Below are positions 1-10,625 of a DNA stretch of 64,000 nucleotides, in pieces (the stretch's first letter is position 1; each line of letters opens with the position of its first letter). The notes under the pieces were generated by a model that was not told the DNA's origin, did no database searches, and worked only from the letters and a program-made list of their open reading frames with translations. A program made the translations under genes and the position numbers. The DNA is from Cohnella lupini (GTDB taxonomy: Bacteria > Bacillota > Bacilli > Paenibacillales > Paenibacillaceae). The DNA lies in contig NZ_QRDY01000008.1 of assembly GCF_003386205.1 (NCBI RefSeq), forward strand, positions 124,001 to 188,000, given 5' to 3'.

Positions 1-2
1 TC

Positions 3-830
<828 letters not shown>

Positions 831-854
831 AGCAACTTCAAGGAGGACTCGAGC

Positions 855-1793
855 GTGAAATATATTCAAATCCAAGGCGTCGATAAAAAGATTTCGCGGT
901 TATTCATGGGTACGGGAGATTTAAGGAAGCTGGAGGAGCCGCAACGAATCATGCTGGATGCGTACATCCAATCCGGGGGGAATACCTTCGATACCGCGCA
1001 TCAATACCGGGGCCGGGAGCTCGTTCTCGGGCAATGGCTGGCGGAAACGAAGCTTCGGGAAAAGGTGGTCATCATGACGAAGGGCGCTCATCACGATGAC
1101 GGGAGTCCGGGACCTCGCGTGAATCCTCAGGCGATTCGCAAGGACTTGACGGAAAGCTTGGAAAGACTCGGTACCGATTACGTCGATCTATACGCGCTTC
1201 ATCGCGATGATCCGACCGTTGCGGTCGGCCCGATCATCGAAGAGCTGAACGAGCATCTTCAAGCGAAGAGAATTCACGCGATCGGGGCCTCGAACTGGTC
1301 CTACAAGAGAATTCGGGAAGCGAACGAATACGCGGCTTCCCGTAACTTGACGGGTTTTTCCTTCAGCAGCCCGAATTTAAGCCTGGCCAAGCCCCTGGAA
1401 GCCAGGTGGGAGGGTGCCATTTCCGCGGACGAGGAAACTTGCGAATGGCACGCCAAGACGCAATTGCCGTTGTTCGCTTGGTCCGCGCAAGCGGGCGGGT
1501 TCTTCTCCGGGAACTTCGCGCCGGATAAGCGTACGGACGAGGAAATGGTCCGGGTATACTACAGCGACGACAACTGGGAGCGGTATCGCCGGGCCGTAGA
1601 GCTGTCCGAAAAAAAGGGAGTTACTCCGATTCAGATCGCCTTATCCTACGTTCTTTGCCAGACGTTTCCGACTTGCGCCATAATCGGTCCGCAAAATCCG
1701 GAAGAGTTCTATTCTTCTATTGAATCTATGAATCTCGAGCTAAGCCCGCGGGAAGTCGAGTGGTTGGATCTCAAAAGCAAGGAGATGGCATGA
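855..1793 (+). CDS. aldo/keto reductase
   Basis: A 312-residue AKR-superfamily TIM barrel, probably an NAD(P)H-dependent oxidoreductase acting on a sugar or sugar-derived carbonyl in the cytoplasm. Visible signatures are FDTAHQYRGRE (catalytic Asp and Tyr), the lysine strand VIMTKGAH, LERLGTDYVDLYALHRDD (catalytic His) and the C-terminal IIGPQNPEEF cofactor loop. The GTG start at 855 is chosen because AAGGAGG lies 8 nt upstream. Its stop overlaps the start of the next gene, so the two are translationally coupled. The context of beta-galactosidase, sugar isomerase and mannosidase suggests processing of released sugars; the substrate is inference. Confidence 0.9.
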   Translation: MKYIQIQGVDKKISRLFMGTGDLRKLEEPQRIMLDAYIQSGGNTFDTAHQYRGRELVLGQWLAETKLREKVVIMTKGAHHDDGSPGPRVNPQAIRKDLTESLERLGTDYVDLYALHRDDPTVAVGPIIEELNEHLQAKRIHAIGASNWSYKRIREANEYAASRNLTGFSFSSPNLSLAKPLEARWEGAISADEETCEWHAKTQLPLFAWSAQAGGFFSGNFAPDKRTDEEMVRVYYSDDNWERYRRAVELSEKKGVTPIQIALSYVLCQTFPTCAIIGPQNPEEFYSSIESMNLELSPREVEWLDLKSKEMA

Positions 1794-2545
1794 TGATCAG
1801 ACATAAACTAGCGGCACAGCTGTACACCTTGAGGAACGAAGTGAAGAAGGATTTCGAGGGCGTTCTTAGAGATTTAAGCAAAATGGGATGGGCGGCCGTT
1901 CAAATCGACGGTTTGCATGGATATCCGGCTAAGGATATCGCGGCCGTGATGAAGGAAGTAGGTTTACGGGCCGCGGGTATGCATGTCGGTTTAGAACGAA
2001 TGAAGCATGATCTAACCGCCGTATTGGAGGAAGCCCTCCTGTTCGATACGAAAGACTTCATCTGTCATTCGTTGCCGGACGGTCTGCAAACGCCGGAAGG
2101 ATACGCTAGCGTAAAGAAGGATTTGCTGGCGGTTGCCGCTAATGTAGACGGCACGGGATACCGAGCCGGTTATCATAATCACGACTTTGAATTTCACACG
2201 GCTATCGACGGGAAACTCGCTCTTGAATATTTGCTGGAGGACCCGTCCATCCATGCCGAAATCGATACCTATTGGGTTCTGAAGGCTGGTCATGACCCGT
2301 TATCTTTTATAAGGAATTATGCTTTCCGGATGCCGATTCTGCATCTGAAGGACATGACTGCCGACGGCCGGCAATATTTCGCGGAAATCGGGACAGGCTT
2401 GATCGACTTCGCTCCGATACTGAAATGGGGACTGGAGAGCGGCGTGGAATGGTTTGCGGTGGAGCAGGACTATTGTCCGGGCAAACCGATGGATAGCTTG
2501 GCTACCAGCTTGGACAATTTGTTGAAGCTCGAGAAGACGCTTTGA
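1793..2545 (+). CDS. sugar phosphate isomerase/epimerase family protein (xylose-isomerase-like TIM barrel)
   Basis: A 250-residue AP-endonuclease-2/xylose-isomerase-like barrel protein. Family features visible are the opening AAQLYTLRNEV strand, GYHNHDFEF (metal-ligand region), AEIDTYWV and HLKDM followed by EIGTGLIDF. These match IolE/YcjR-type sugar isomerases, epimerases or dehydratases, which use a divalent metal. Two adjacent ATGs (1790 and 1793) overlap the upstream stop; 1793 is preferred because AAGGAG then lies 8 nt upstream. It is shorter than typical inosose dehydratase IolE (about 300 residues) and lies in the glycosidase operon, so I do not call it iolE. Substrate unknown. Confidence 0.85.
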   Translation: MIRHKLAAQLYTLRNEVKKDFEGVLRDLSKMGWAAVQIDGLHGYPAKDIAAVMKEVGLRAAGMHVGLERMKHDLTAVLEEALLFDTKDFICHSLPDGLQTPEGYASVKKDLLAVAANVDGTGYRAGYHNHDFEFHTAIDGKLALEYLLEDPSIHAEIDTYWVLKAGHDPLSFIRNYAFRMPILHLKDMTADGRQYFAEIGTGLIDFAPILKWGLESGVEWFAVEQDYCPGKPMDSLATSLDNLLKLEKTL

Positions 2546-2576
2546 GTAATTAATCAAGATAGAGGTGAGGATTACG

Positions 2577-5500
2577 ATGTTGTTCACGGAAAAGAAACTG
2601 GAAGCGAGACTACGCGAATTAAGCGAAACCCGGTATCGCGACGCTATTCCCATGGGAAGCTTCTCCGCCATCGAAGACGAGGCGGGAGCAACGGCGGCAA
2701 GACCGCCCGTCGGCTCCCCCGCTTTTGAATTAAAAACCGGCGAGACATGGGCTGGCCGCGACCGTTATATATGGTTATCCCGCAACATCGAGGTTCCTAA
2801 GGAATGGGCAGGCAAAACCGTACTCGGGCGATTCGACTTCGGAGAAACCGGCGGAGGAAACAACGACGGCTTCGAGTCGTTGCTCTATTGGAACGGCGCT
2901 CCCTACCAAGGCGTCGATTCCAACCATCAAGAGGTTTTTCTGCCCGACGAAGCCGCAGGATCGGCAGGCAGGATGGACATTCGACTGTGGTCGGGTCTAG
3001 ATGGCGGCGGCAAGCCGCGCGAGATGAAGCACACGGTGAACCGTGCCGAGCTTTGCTGGCTGGACGAGAAAATCGACGACTTCTATTATACCGGCCGCGC
3101 CGTGCTGGAAACGATTCAAGCGCTGGATGCCTCGCATCCCGATCGAGTAGGTCTCGTTAAAGCGCTCGACCGCGCTTTTCTTCTCGTCGATTGGTCCGAA
3201 CCGGGCTCCGACGTCTATCGCGAATCCGTTTACGAAGCGCGCGAGCTATTGCTGGAGGAAATGAATCGTTTCGAGAAGCGCCATCCGGTAACGGTCACCA
3301 CCGTCGGCCATACCCATATCGACGTAGCTTGGCTGTGGAGACTGAAGCATACGCGGGAGAAGTGCGCCCGTTCGTTTTCCACCGTTCTGCGTTTAATGGA
3401 GCGTTTCCCCGACTACGTATTCTTGCAGACGCAACCGCAACTGTATGCGTACATCAAGCAGGATTATCCGGAAATTTACGAGCAAATCCGGGAACGCGTG
3501 CGCGAAGGGCGTTGGGAAATCGGCGGAGGCATGTGGCTCGAAGCGGACTGCAATCTAACTTCCGGCGAATCATTGGTCCGGCAATTTTTGTTCGGTACCC
3601 GGTTCATGCGCGAGGAGTTCGACGTGGAAAGCACGTATCTATGGCTTCCGGACGTGTTCGGCTATAGCTGGGCGTTGCCGCAGATTTTGCGTAAATCCGG
3701 CTTCGAAACGTTCATGACCACCAAGATCAGCTGGAACCAATTCAATAGAATGCCGCACGATACGTTCAAATGGCGGGGAATCGACGGATCGGAAGTGCTC
3801 ACGCATTTCATAACGACTCCGGATGATTGGGAGGAAGCGAATTCCTTCTTCTATACGTACAACGGCTTGGTCTCGCCCAAGACGGTCCAAGGCGCATGGG
3901 AAGGTTATCAGGAAAAAGAAGTGAACCAAGAATTGCTTCTTTCCTATGGCTACGGAGACGGCGGCGGAGGCGTGAACCGGGAGATGCTCGAAATGCGCCG
4001 TCGGTTGGAAAACATGCCGGGGCTGCCGAACGTGAAGACGGGACGCGCGGACGATTACTTCCGGAGGTTGCATGAAACCTTCAATGAAACGGATCGTTAC
4101 GTGCACACTTGGGACGGCGAGCTGTACTTGGAATACCATCGGGGTACTTACACTAGCCAAGCCTATAATAAGCGGATGAACCGGAAATTGGAGCTTCTCT
4201 ATCGCGAGACGGAATGGGTAAGCGCGTTGGCCGGCGTATTACGGGGCAATATGAGCGATTACCGCCAACAAAAGCTGAATGAAGGCTGGACGATCATTCT
4301 TCGCAACCAGTTCCACGATATTATTCCGGGTTCCTCGATCAAGGAAGTATACGAGGACAGCCGCGAGGAGTATGCCGAAGCGCTGTCCATCGCGGAGGAA
4401 GCTTGGAACGAAGCGGCTGCCGTCGTCGGCGGTCTGAAATCGGAAGGGACGATGACGGTTCTCAATAGCTCGCCGTGGGAGCGCAACGATCTGGTTCAGT
4501 TCGCGGGCGATAGCATTCCTTCCGGCAGTACTTGGCTGGATGCGGAGGGGAACGCCTTATTATCCCAATATGCCGACGGACTGTGGACGGTTGCGGCTTC
4601 GAAGGTGCCTTCGTTAGGTCTAACCTCGATTCGATATCAGGCCGCTTCGGCGCCATCGCCATCGTCCCTTCCGGCAACGACTCCTTTCCATATGGAAGGC
4701 CGCGCGCTGAAGACGCCTCATTACGAGATCGAATGGAACGAAGCGGGACAGCTGTCGCGGGTTTTCGACCTGGACAATGGCCGAGATGTGCTCGCGAGCC
4801 AAGCCCGAGGTAACGTTCTGCAAGTATTCGAAGACAAGCCGCTTAATTTCGAGGCATGGGACATCGATATCTTCTATCAGGAAAAAATGCGGGAGATTAC
4901 CGATCTGGTTTCCGCCGAGTTAGTAGAGACGGGGCCTCTGGTTGCGGCCATCGAATTCAAGTGGCGTTACGCGAAGTCCGTAATCACGCAGAGAATGACG
5001 GTCTACGCCGGAAGCAGGCGGATCGATTTCCGCACGCATATCGACTGGCGGGAGCACCAGCAACTGCTGAAGGTTGCATTCCCGGTAGACGTCCGTTCGA
5101 CGGAAGCCACGTACGATATTCAATTCGGGAACGTCAAACGCCCGACGCATTGGAATACAAGCTGGGATTGGGCGCGTTTCGAGACGGTCGGGCACCAATG
5201 GGCCGATCTGTCGGAACGCGGCTACGGCGTGAGCCTGTTGAACGATTGCAAGTACGGCTACGACGTCAAGGATAACGTCCTTCGCCTGTCGTTGTTGAAA
5301 TCGGCCATCAACCCGGATCCGGATGCGGATATCGGAGAGCATGAATTCGTATATGCCCTTTTCCCGCATAAAGGAGATTGGTATGCGGGGGACACCGTGC
5401 AGGAAGCATGGTCGCTCAACAATCCGCTGAGTTCTTACCCGGGAGCTCCCGTCAAGGACTCGTTCTCGTTGTTCCGTCTTTCGGTTTCCAACGTCATGGT

Positions 5501-5723
5501 GGATGCGGTGAAGAAAGCGGAGGATGGAGACCATCTCGTCCTGCGCGTCCATGAATTCGCGGGCGTTCGTTCTATGGTCGGGCTGAGCAGCGATCTCGCA
5601 ATCGATTCCTTGCGGGAATGCGACCTCATGGAACGTCCGATCGGAGCGGCATTGTCTTGCGACGAGAAGTTCGAGCTGAAGCCCTATGAGATCAAAACCT
5701 TTATCGTTCAGCTTACAGTTTGA
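2577..5723 (+). CDS. alpha-mannosidase, GH38 family
   Basis: A 1048-residue cytoplasmic (no signal peptide) retaining alpha-mannosidase. The GH38 zinc site is seen in GHTHIDVAWLW near residue 245 (His and Asp ligands), and the nucleophile Asp in WLPDVFGYSWALP near residue 359. The NQFHDIIPGSS motif lies in the middle domain, and long beta-sandwich domains follow. Members remove alpha-mannosyl residues from oligosaccharides. ATG 2577 is preferred over GTG 2565 because the GTG overlaps the AGGTGAGG ribosome site. It is the last gene of the glycan operon, 31 bp after the isomerase, and is followed by a repeat array and a hairpin. Lack of a signal peptide implies that imported mannosides are its substrate (inference). 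Confidence 0.95.
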   Translation: MLFTEKKLEARLRELSETRYRDAIPMGSFSAIEDEAGATAARPPVGSPAFELKTGETWAGRDRYIWLSRNIEVPKEWAGKTVLGRFDFGETGGGNNDGFESLLYWNGAPYQGVDSNHQEVFLPDEAAGSAGRMDIRLWSGLDGGGKPREMKHTVNRAELCWLDEKIDDFYYTGRAVLETIQALDASHPDRVGLVKALDRAFLLVDWSEPGSDVYRESVYEARELLLEEMNRFEKRHPVTVTTVGHTHIDVAWLWRLKHTREKCARSFSTVLRLMERFPDYVFLQTQPQLYAYIKQDYPEIYEQIRERVREGRWEIGGGMWLEADCNLTSGESLVRQFLFGTRFMREEFDVESTYLWLPDVFGYSWALPQILRKSGFETFMTTKISWNQFNRMPHDTFKWRGIDGSEVLTHFITTPDDWEEANSFFYTYNGLVSPKTVQGAWEGYQEKEVNQELLLSYGYGDGGGGVNREMLEMRRRLENMPGLPNVKTGRADDYFRRLHETFNETDRYVHTWDGELYLEYHRGTYTSQAYNKRMNRKLELLYRETEWVSALAGVLRGNMSDYRQQKLNEGWTIILRNQFHDIIPGSSIKEVYEDSREEYAEALSIAEEAWNEAAAVVGGLKSEGTMTVLNSSPWERNDLVQFAGDSIPSGSTWLDAEGNALLSQYADGLWTVAASKVPSLGLTSIRYQAASAPSPSSLPATTPFHMEGRALKTPHYEIEWNEAGQLSRVFDLDNGRDVLASQARGNVLQVFEDKPLNFEAWDIDIFYQEKMREITDLVSAELVETGPLVAAIEFKWRYAKSVITQRMTVYAGSRRIDFRTHIDWREHQQLLKVAFPVDVRSTEATYDIQFGNVKRPTHWNTSWDWARFETVGHQWADLSERGYGVSLLNDCKYGYDVKDNVLRLSLLKSAINPDPDADIGEHEFVYALFPHKGDWYAGDTVQEAWSLNNPLSSYPGAPVKDSFSLFRLSVSNVMVDAVKKAEDGDHLVLRVHEFAGVRSMVGLSSDLAIDSLRECDLMERPIGAALSCDEKFELKPYEIKTFIVQLTV

Positions 5724-5786
5724 TTTTTCTTAAACACTCGTAACATCAGTCCATACCACCTCTCATTGCGCAGGTAACTTGAGGCA

Positions 5787-6136
5787 AATAGTACCGCCAG
5801 GCACAAATAGCAGCGCCAGGCACGCTTATTTCTCCTCCGGGAGCGACTTTGAGGGAAATAGCACCGCCAGGCACGCTTATTTCTCCTCCGGGAGCGACTT
5901 TGAGGAAATAGCAGCGCCAGGCAAGCTTATTTCTCCTCCGGGAGCGACTTTGAGGCAAATAGCACCGCCAGGCACGCTTATTTCTCCTCCGGGAGCGACT
6001 TTGGGGCAAATAGCACCGCCAGGCACGCTTATTTCTCCTCCGGGAGCGACTTTGGGGCAAATAGCAGCGCCAGGCACGCTTATTTCTACTCTGGAAGCGA
6101 CTTTGAGGCAAATAGCAGCGCCAGGCACGCTTATTA
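5787..6136. repeat. tandem array of a 51-bp repeat (about six full units plus partials)
   Basis: The core GCCAGGCA recurs at 5796, 5815, 5866, 5916, 5967, 6018, 6069 and 6120. The spacing is 19, then 51, 50, 51, 51, 51 and 51 bp. Each full unit reads approximately AAATAGCACCGCCAGGCACG followed by CTTATTTCTCCTCCGGGAGC and GACTTTGAGGC. The unit contains dyads: AAATA with TATTT and GCG with CGC around the CCAGGCA loop, and a small CTCC/GGAG hairpin. Because 51 is a multiple of three, long frames appear on both strands, but the single 50-bp unit breaks the frame. I read the array as non-coding. It lies between the mannosidase stop and the terminator before iolD. Confidence 0.93.
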
Positions 6137-6140
6137 CCTG

Positions 6141-6174
6141 AAGCCCGCAAGCTCCGCATGGGAATTGCGGGCTT
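6141..6174 (+). terminator. hairpin terminator between the mannosidase operon and iolD
   Basis: A 10-bp perfect stem, AAGCCCGCAA with TTGCGGGCTT, encloses a 14-nt loop. The following tract (CCTCATTCTT) is only moderately T-rich, so termination may be partial. It lies just after the 51-bp repeat array and 45 bp before iolD. Confidence 0.6.
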
Positions 6175-6218
6175 CCTCATTCTTCATCCAAATCTATGAA
6201 TAACCGAGGTTTTGCCCA

Positions 6219-8084
6219 ATGAAAACCATTCGATTGACAATGGCGCAGGCTTTGTTGAAATTCCTTGATCAGCAGTACGTATCCGTGGACGGGGAAGAAA
6301 CGAAATTCGTTCGTGGCATCATGGGGATATTCGGACACGGCAACGTGACCGGAATCGGCGAGGCGCTCGAGCGGGAATCCGGCAATCTCATTTTCCTGCA
6401 AGGCAAGAACGAGCAAGGGATGGTTCATGCGGCATCGGCTTATGCCAAGCAGAAGAACCGCAAGCAGATATTCGCATGCACGACATCCATCGGTCCGGGA
6501 GCGCTGAACATGATCACCGGCGCCGCAACCGCTACGGTTAACCGGATTCCGGTTCTGCTACTGCCGGGCGACAACTTCGCATCCCGCCAGCCGGATCCAG
6601 TGCTCCAGCAACTGGAGATTCCCAGCGATTACTCGATATCGGCGAACGACCCGTTCAAGTCGGTCAGCAGATTCTGGGATCGAATCGTTCGACCGGAGCA
6701 GCTCATGTCTTCGCTGCTTCAGGCGATGCGCGTGCTGACCGATCCCGCGGATACCGGCGCCGTAACGTTGGCGTTGCCGCAAGACGTGCAGACGGAGGCT
6801 TACGATTATCCGGCGAGCTTCTTCGAGAAGAGAGTTCATCATCTGGATCGCCGCCCTGCCGCGCCCGATGCCATTCAGCGAGCGGTCGATCTGATCGCGA
6901 GCAAGAAAAAGCCGCTTATAATCGCAGGCGGCGGCGTTCATTACTCGGGTGCGACCAAGGAGCTTCTCGCGTTCGCGGAAGCATTCGGAATCCCGGTAGC
7001 CGAGACGCAAGCCGGCAAAAGCGCCGTTCCTTGGAATCACCCCCTCGCTCTTGGAGGAGTCGGCACTACCGGAACTCTTGCGGCGAACCGGATCGCGGCG
7101 GAAGCCGATTTGATCATCGGCGTAGGCACCCGGTTCTCCGACTTCACGACGGCTTCCAAATCGGCTTTCCGCAACCCGGACGTCGCGTTCCTGAACTTAA
7201 ACGTCAGCCCGTTCGACTCGGTGAAGATGCAAGCCGAGTATGTGACGGCAGACGCCAGGGAGGCTATCGTCGCTCTTCGCGATCAATTGTCCCTATCCGG
7301 GTATCGTTCCGGTTACGCGGATGGTTACGTGAAGGGACTTAAAGCGGTATGGGACGACGAAGTCGACCGTCTGTACTCGCTGGAGAGCTCGGAAGGTCTT
7401 ACTCAGACGCGCGCTCTCGGCGTCGTAAACGGGTTCATCGGCTCGAAGGACGTCATCGTCGCGGCCGCCGGAAGCTTGCCGGGCGACCTGCACCGGGTAT
7501 GGAGGACGACGGAACCGAAAACCTATCATATGGAATACGGCTTCTCCTGCATGGGATACGAGGTCAGCGGCGCGTTCGGGGTAGCACTTGCGGAGCCCGA
7601 TCGCGAAGTCTACGCGGTATTGGGCGACGGTAGCTATCTCATGCTCCATTCGGAGCTCGTAACCGCCATTCAAGAGGGAGTTAAGCTTACCGTTCTTTTA
7701 TTCGACAATCATGGTTTCCAATGCATTCATAACCTGCAGCGCGGTCACGGCAGCGACGGCTTCGGGAACGAATTCCGTTTCCGTTCGAAGGAGTCGGGCC
7801 GCCTGAACGGCCAGTATATGCCGATCGATTTCGCCGCCCATGCCCGCAGCTTGGGCGCCGCAGCCTTTACGGCCGGTAACGCCGAGCAATTGGAGCAGGC
7901 GCTTCGTCTTGCGAAAGCCGAGCAAGGACCCGTGCTCGTCGAGATTAAGGTGCTGCCGGGGACGAACACCGATGGTTACGATTCCTGGTGGAACGTCGGG
8001 GTGCCGGAAGTATCCACGGACGACAAGGTATTACAAGCGCATGCTGATATGCGCAATAAGATTCAAATGGCGAGGCCTTACTAA
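6219..8084 (+). CDS. iolD: 3D-(3,5/4)-trihydroxycyclohexane-1,2-dione acylhydrolase IolD
   Basis: A 621-residue ThDP-dependent enzyme of the acetolactate-synthase fold. It opens the ring of the diketo-inositol intermediate to 5-deoxy-glucuronate in myo-inositol catabolism. The N-terminal ThDP domain carries the catalytic Glu region ([12 protein letters not shown]) and [12 protein letters not shown] central domain contains GGGVHYSGA and AETQAGKSA. The C-terminal domain holds the ThDP/Mg motif [12 protein letters not shown] near residue 470 with the partner Asn in DNHGFQC. The IolD-specific [15 protein letters not shown] separates it from acetolactate synthase. GAGG lies 9 nt before the ATG. 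It is the first gene of the five-gene iol cluster. Confidence 0.96.
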   Translation: MKTIRLTMAQALLKFLDQQYVSVDGEETKFVRGIMGIFGHGNVTGIGEALERESGNLIFLQGKNEQGMVHAASAYAKQKNRKQIFACTTSIGPGALNMITGAATATVNRIPVLLLPGDNFASRQPDPVLQQLEIPSDYSISANDPFKSVSRFWDRIVRPEQLMSSLLQAMRVLTDPADTGAVTLALPQDVQTEAYDYPASFFEKRVHHLDRRPAAPDAIQRAVDLIASKKKPLIIAGGGVHYSGATKELLAFAEAFGIPVAETQAGKSAVPWNHPLALGGVGTTGTLAANRIAAEADLIIGVGTRFSDFTTASKSAFRNPDVAFLNLNVSPFDSVKMQAEYVTADAREAIVALRDQLSLSGYRSGYADGYVKGLKAVWDDEVDRLYSLESSEGLTQTRALGVVNGFIGSKDVIVAAAGSLPGDLHRVWRTTEPKTYHMEYGFSCMGYEVSGAFGVALAEPDREVYAVLGDGSYLMLHSELVTAIQEGVKLTVLLFDNHGFQCIHNLQRGHGSDGFGNEFRFRSKESGRLNGQYMPIDFAAHARSLGAAAFTAGNAEQLEQALRLAKAEQGPVLVEIKVLPGTNTDGYDSWWNVGVPEVSTDDKVLQAHADMRNKIQMARPY

Positions 8085-8107
8085 CGGACAAGAAAGAAGG
8101 GATCTCG

Positions 8108-9103
8108 ATGGAGCGCGTATCGTTCGCATCCGGCAAATCGCTCGATTTCGTAGCGATCGGCCGACTATGCATTGATCTGAACGCTAACGAAATCAATCGT
8201 CCGATGGAAGAGACGATGACGTTCACGAAATACGTGGGGGGTTCCCCCGCCAATATCGCCATCGGCATGTCCCGCTTGGACATGAAGACGGCTTTTATCG
8301 GCAAGGTTGCCGATGATCAGATGGGACGGTTTATCGTGCAATACCTGCGCGACAACGGAATCGAGACGTCGGGCGTCGTAACGGATCGGACCGGAGCCGT
8401 CACAGGTTTAGCTTTTACCGAGATCAAGAGCCCGGAGGATTGCAGCATCCTCATGTACAGAGACAACGTTGCCGATCTGAAGCTTGAGCCCGGCGAAGTG
8501 GACGAAGCCCTCATCGCCGGCAGCAAGGTACTTCTCGTATCCGGCACGGCTCTCGCGAAGAGCCCTTCCCGCGAAGCGGTATTGCTGGCCCTCCGCTACG
8601 CGCGCAAGCACGGCACGAAGGTTGTATTCGATATCGATTACCGGCCTTATTCTTGGACCAATCCGCAAGAAACGGCGATTTACTATCACGCGGCAGCCGA
8701 GAAGAGCGACATTATTATCGGAACCCGCGAGGAGTTCGACATGCTGGAGCAGTTCGACGGCAACACGGAACGGAGCGACGCAATGACGGCCGCGCAATGG
8801 TTCGGGCACCATGCCGAAATCGTCGTCATCAAGCACGGCAAAGAAGGCTCGATCGCATACGGCAAAGACGGAAGCTCGCATCGTGGCTCGATATTTCCCG
8901 CGAAGGTCATCAAGACTTTCGGCGCGGGCGATTCCTACGCAGCCGGCTTCATCTACGGACTCATGCAAGGCTGGAACATCAGCCGGAGCATGGAGTTCGG
9001 AAGCGCCTGCGCCTCGATCGTCATTTCCAGCCATAGCTGCTCCGACGCCATGCCGAAGCTTAATCAAGTCGAAGACTTCATGAGCCAATTCAAACCCGTT
9101 TAA
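8108..9103 (+). CDS. iolC: 5-dehydro-2-deoxygluconokinase IolC
   Basis: A 331-residue PfkB/ribokinase-family kinase that phosphorylates 2-deoxy-5-keto-gluconate in inositol breakdown. Visible features are [14 protein letters not shown] at the N-terminus, the substrate glycine motif [19 protein letters not shown] in the middle, and the C-terminal PfkB signature [12 protein letters not shown] with the catalytic Asp near residue 275. The AGAAGGG element lies upstream of the ATG, 23 bp after iolD. Its position between iolD and iolA and the IolC-like length fix the assignment over other sugar kinases. Confidence 0.95.
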   Translation: MERVSFASGKSLDFVAIGRLCIDLNANEINRPMEETMTFTKYVGGSPANIAIGMSRLDMKTAFIGKVADDQMGRFIVQYLRDNGIETSGVVTDRTGAVTGLAFTEIKSPEDCSILMYRDNVADLKLEPGEVDEALIAGSKVLLVSGTALAKSPSREAVLLALRYARKHGTKVVFDIDYRPYSWTNPQETAIYYHAAAEKSDIIIGTREEFDMLEQFDGNTERSDAMTAAQWFGHHAEIVVIKHGKEGSIAYGKDGSSHRGSIFPAKVIKTFGAGDSYAAGFIYGLMQGWNISRSMEFGSACASIVISSHSCSDAMPKLNQVEDFMSQFKPV

Positions 9104-9125
9104 TTTCGAGAGGAGAATTCCCGAT

Positions 9126-10586
9126 ATGTCTCAAACCAACGCTCCCGCAGCGCTTAGCAATTTCATCGGCGGCCAATGGGTCGCTTCCGCGTCGGGCAAG
9201 TCCGATGCGGTATTTAATCCGGCTACAGGAGAAACGATCGCGCATGTCCCTCTATCTTCGAGAGAAGACGTAGATGCCGCCGTCTTGAATTCCAAACAAG
9301 CGTTTGCGAGTTGGAGCCGCACGGCCGTTCCTCGTCGGGCACGCGTGTTGTTCAAATATCAACAGCTGCTCGTCGACAATTGGGAAGAGCTTGCGAAGAT
9401 CATCACCCTAGAGAACGGCAAAAATTACTCCGAAGCGTACGGAGAAGTCCAACGCGGCATCGAGTGCGTAGAGTTTGCTGCAGGCGCGCCATCCTTAATG
9501 ATGGGCAAGCAGCTTCCGGACATCGCCACGAACGTGGAATCCGGCATGTACCGTTACCCGATCGGCGTAATCGGCGGCATTACGCCGTTTAATTTCCCGA
9601 TGATGGTACCTTGCTGGATGTTCCCTCTCGCCATCGCATGCGGAAACGCATTCGTGCTCAAGCCTTCCGAGCGCACGCCGTTGCTTGCCAATCGCCTGGC
9701 CGAGCTGTTCAAAGAAGCGGGTTTGCCGGACGGCGTTCTGAACGTGGTGCATGGAGCGCATGACGTCGTGAACGGGCTGCTCGAGCATCCGGACGTTAAA
9801 GCGATATCGTTCGTCGGCTCCCAGCCCGTAGCGGAATACGTGTACAAAACGGGAACCGCGCACGGGAAAAGAGTTCAGGCGCTTGCCGGCGCCAAAAACC
9901 ACAGTATCGTCATGCCGGACGCCGATTTGGACGGTACGGTGCAGCAGATCGTGAACGCGGCATTCGGGTCGGCGGGCGAGCGATGCATGGCCTGCGCGGT
10001 CGTCGTAGCCGTCGGCGAGGTAGCGGATCCGCTCATCGATAAGCTGGTTGCCGCAGCCGATAACCTTATCATAGGCAACGGGATGGATAAAGACGTGTTC
10101 CTAGGTCCCGTTATTCGCGGCCCTCATAAGGATCGCGCGCTCGGCTACATCGAAGCCGGAGAGAACGAAGGAGCCTCTTTACTCCGCGACGGACGCATGG
10201 ATACGGCGGTCAACGGCGACGGTTACTTCGTCGGACCGACGATTTTCGATCACGTTACGAGCGAAATGAAAATATGGAAAGACGAAATCTTCGCACCCGT
10301 TCTATCGATTGCGCGAGTCGACACATTGGAGGAAGCGATCGAACTTTCCAATAGATCCGATTTCGCCAACGGCGCTTGCCTATTCACCCAAGATGGAAGT
10401 AACGTTCGACAGTTCCGCGAGAACATCGATGCCGGAATGCTCGGCATTAATCTAGGAGTGCCGGCGCCGATGGCCTTCTTCCCGTTCTCGGGTTGGAAGA
10501 AATCGTTCTATGGCGATTTGCATGCGAACGGTACCGACGGAGTGGAATTCTATACGCGCAAGAAAATGGTGACGGCTCGCTGGTAG
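9126..10586 (+). CDS. iolA: CoA-acylating methylmalonate-semialdehyde dehydrogenase IolA
   Basis: A 486-residue aldehyde dehydrogenase that converts malonate or methylmalonate semialdehyde with CoA and NAD+ to acetyl- or propionyl-CoA plus CO2. This is the last step of the inositol pathway. It shows [10 protein letters not shown] at the N-terminus, [18 protein letters not shown], the NAD loop [12 protein letters not shown], and the catalytic cysteine in GERCMAC near residue 287. The MmsA/IolA-specific C-terminus contains [26 protein letters not shown] lies upstream of the ATG. It sits between iolC and iolJ. Confidence 0.95.
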   Translation: MSQTNAPAALSNFIGGQWVASASGKSDAVFNPATGETIAHVPLSSREDVDAAVLNSKQAFASWSRTAVPRRARVLFKYQQLLVDNWEELAKIITLENGKNYSEAYGEVQRGIECVEFAAGAPSLMMGKQLPDIATNVESGMYRYPIGVIGGITPFNFPMMVPCWMFPLAIACGNAFVLKPSERTPLLANRLAELFKEAGLPDGVLNVVHGAHDVVNGLLEHPDVKAISFVGSQPVAEYVYKTGTAHGKRVQALAGAKNHSIVMPDADLDGTVQQIVNAAFGSAGERCMACAVVVAVGEVADPLIDKLVAAADNLIIGNGMDKDVFLGPVIRGPHKDRALGYIEAGENEGASLLRDGRMDTAVNGDGYFVGPTIFDHVTSEMKIWKDEIFAPVLSIARVDTLEEAIELSNRSDFANGACLFTQDGSNVRQFRENIDAGMLGINLGVPAPMAFFPFSGWKKSFYGDLHANGTDGVEFYTRKKMVTARW

Positions 10587-10625
10587 GAGCAGGAGTCTCA
10601 ACCCGAGACGGAAGGAGTGAATACT

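Noticed and set aside
1793-2545. Calling the TIM-barrel gene iolE
   Set aside because: It is about 50 residues shorter than usual IolE and lies in the glycosidase operon, separated from the iol genes by the repeat array.
4920-5552. Minus-strand 210-codon frame inside the alpha-mannosidase gene
   Set aside because: Antisense shadow of a GC-rich gene with intact GH38 sense; no family resemblance.
5787-6136. CRISPR-like array
   Set aside because: Units are contiguous tandem repeats without unique spacers, and no cas genes are in the window.
5746-6180. Long open frames on both strands over the 51-bp array (Gly/Pro- or Arg/Trp-rich repeats)
   Set aside because: They arise because 51 is divisible by three; one 50-bp unit shifts the plus-strand sense midway, no ribosome sites are present and both strands are open alike.
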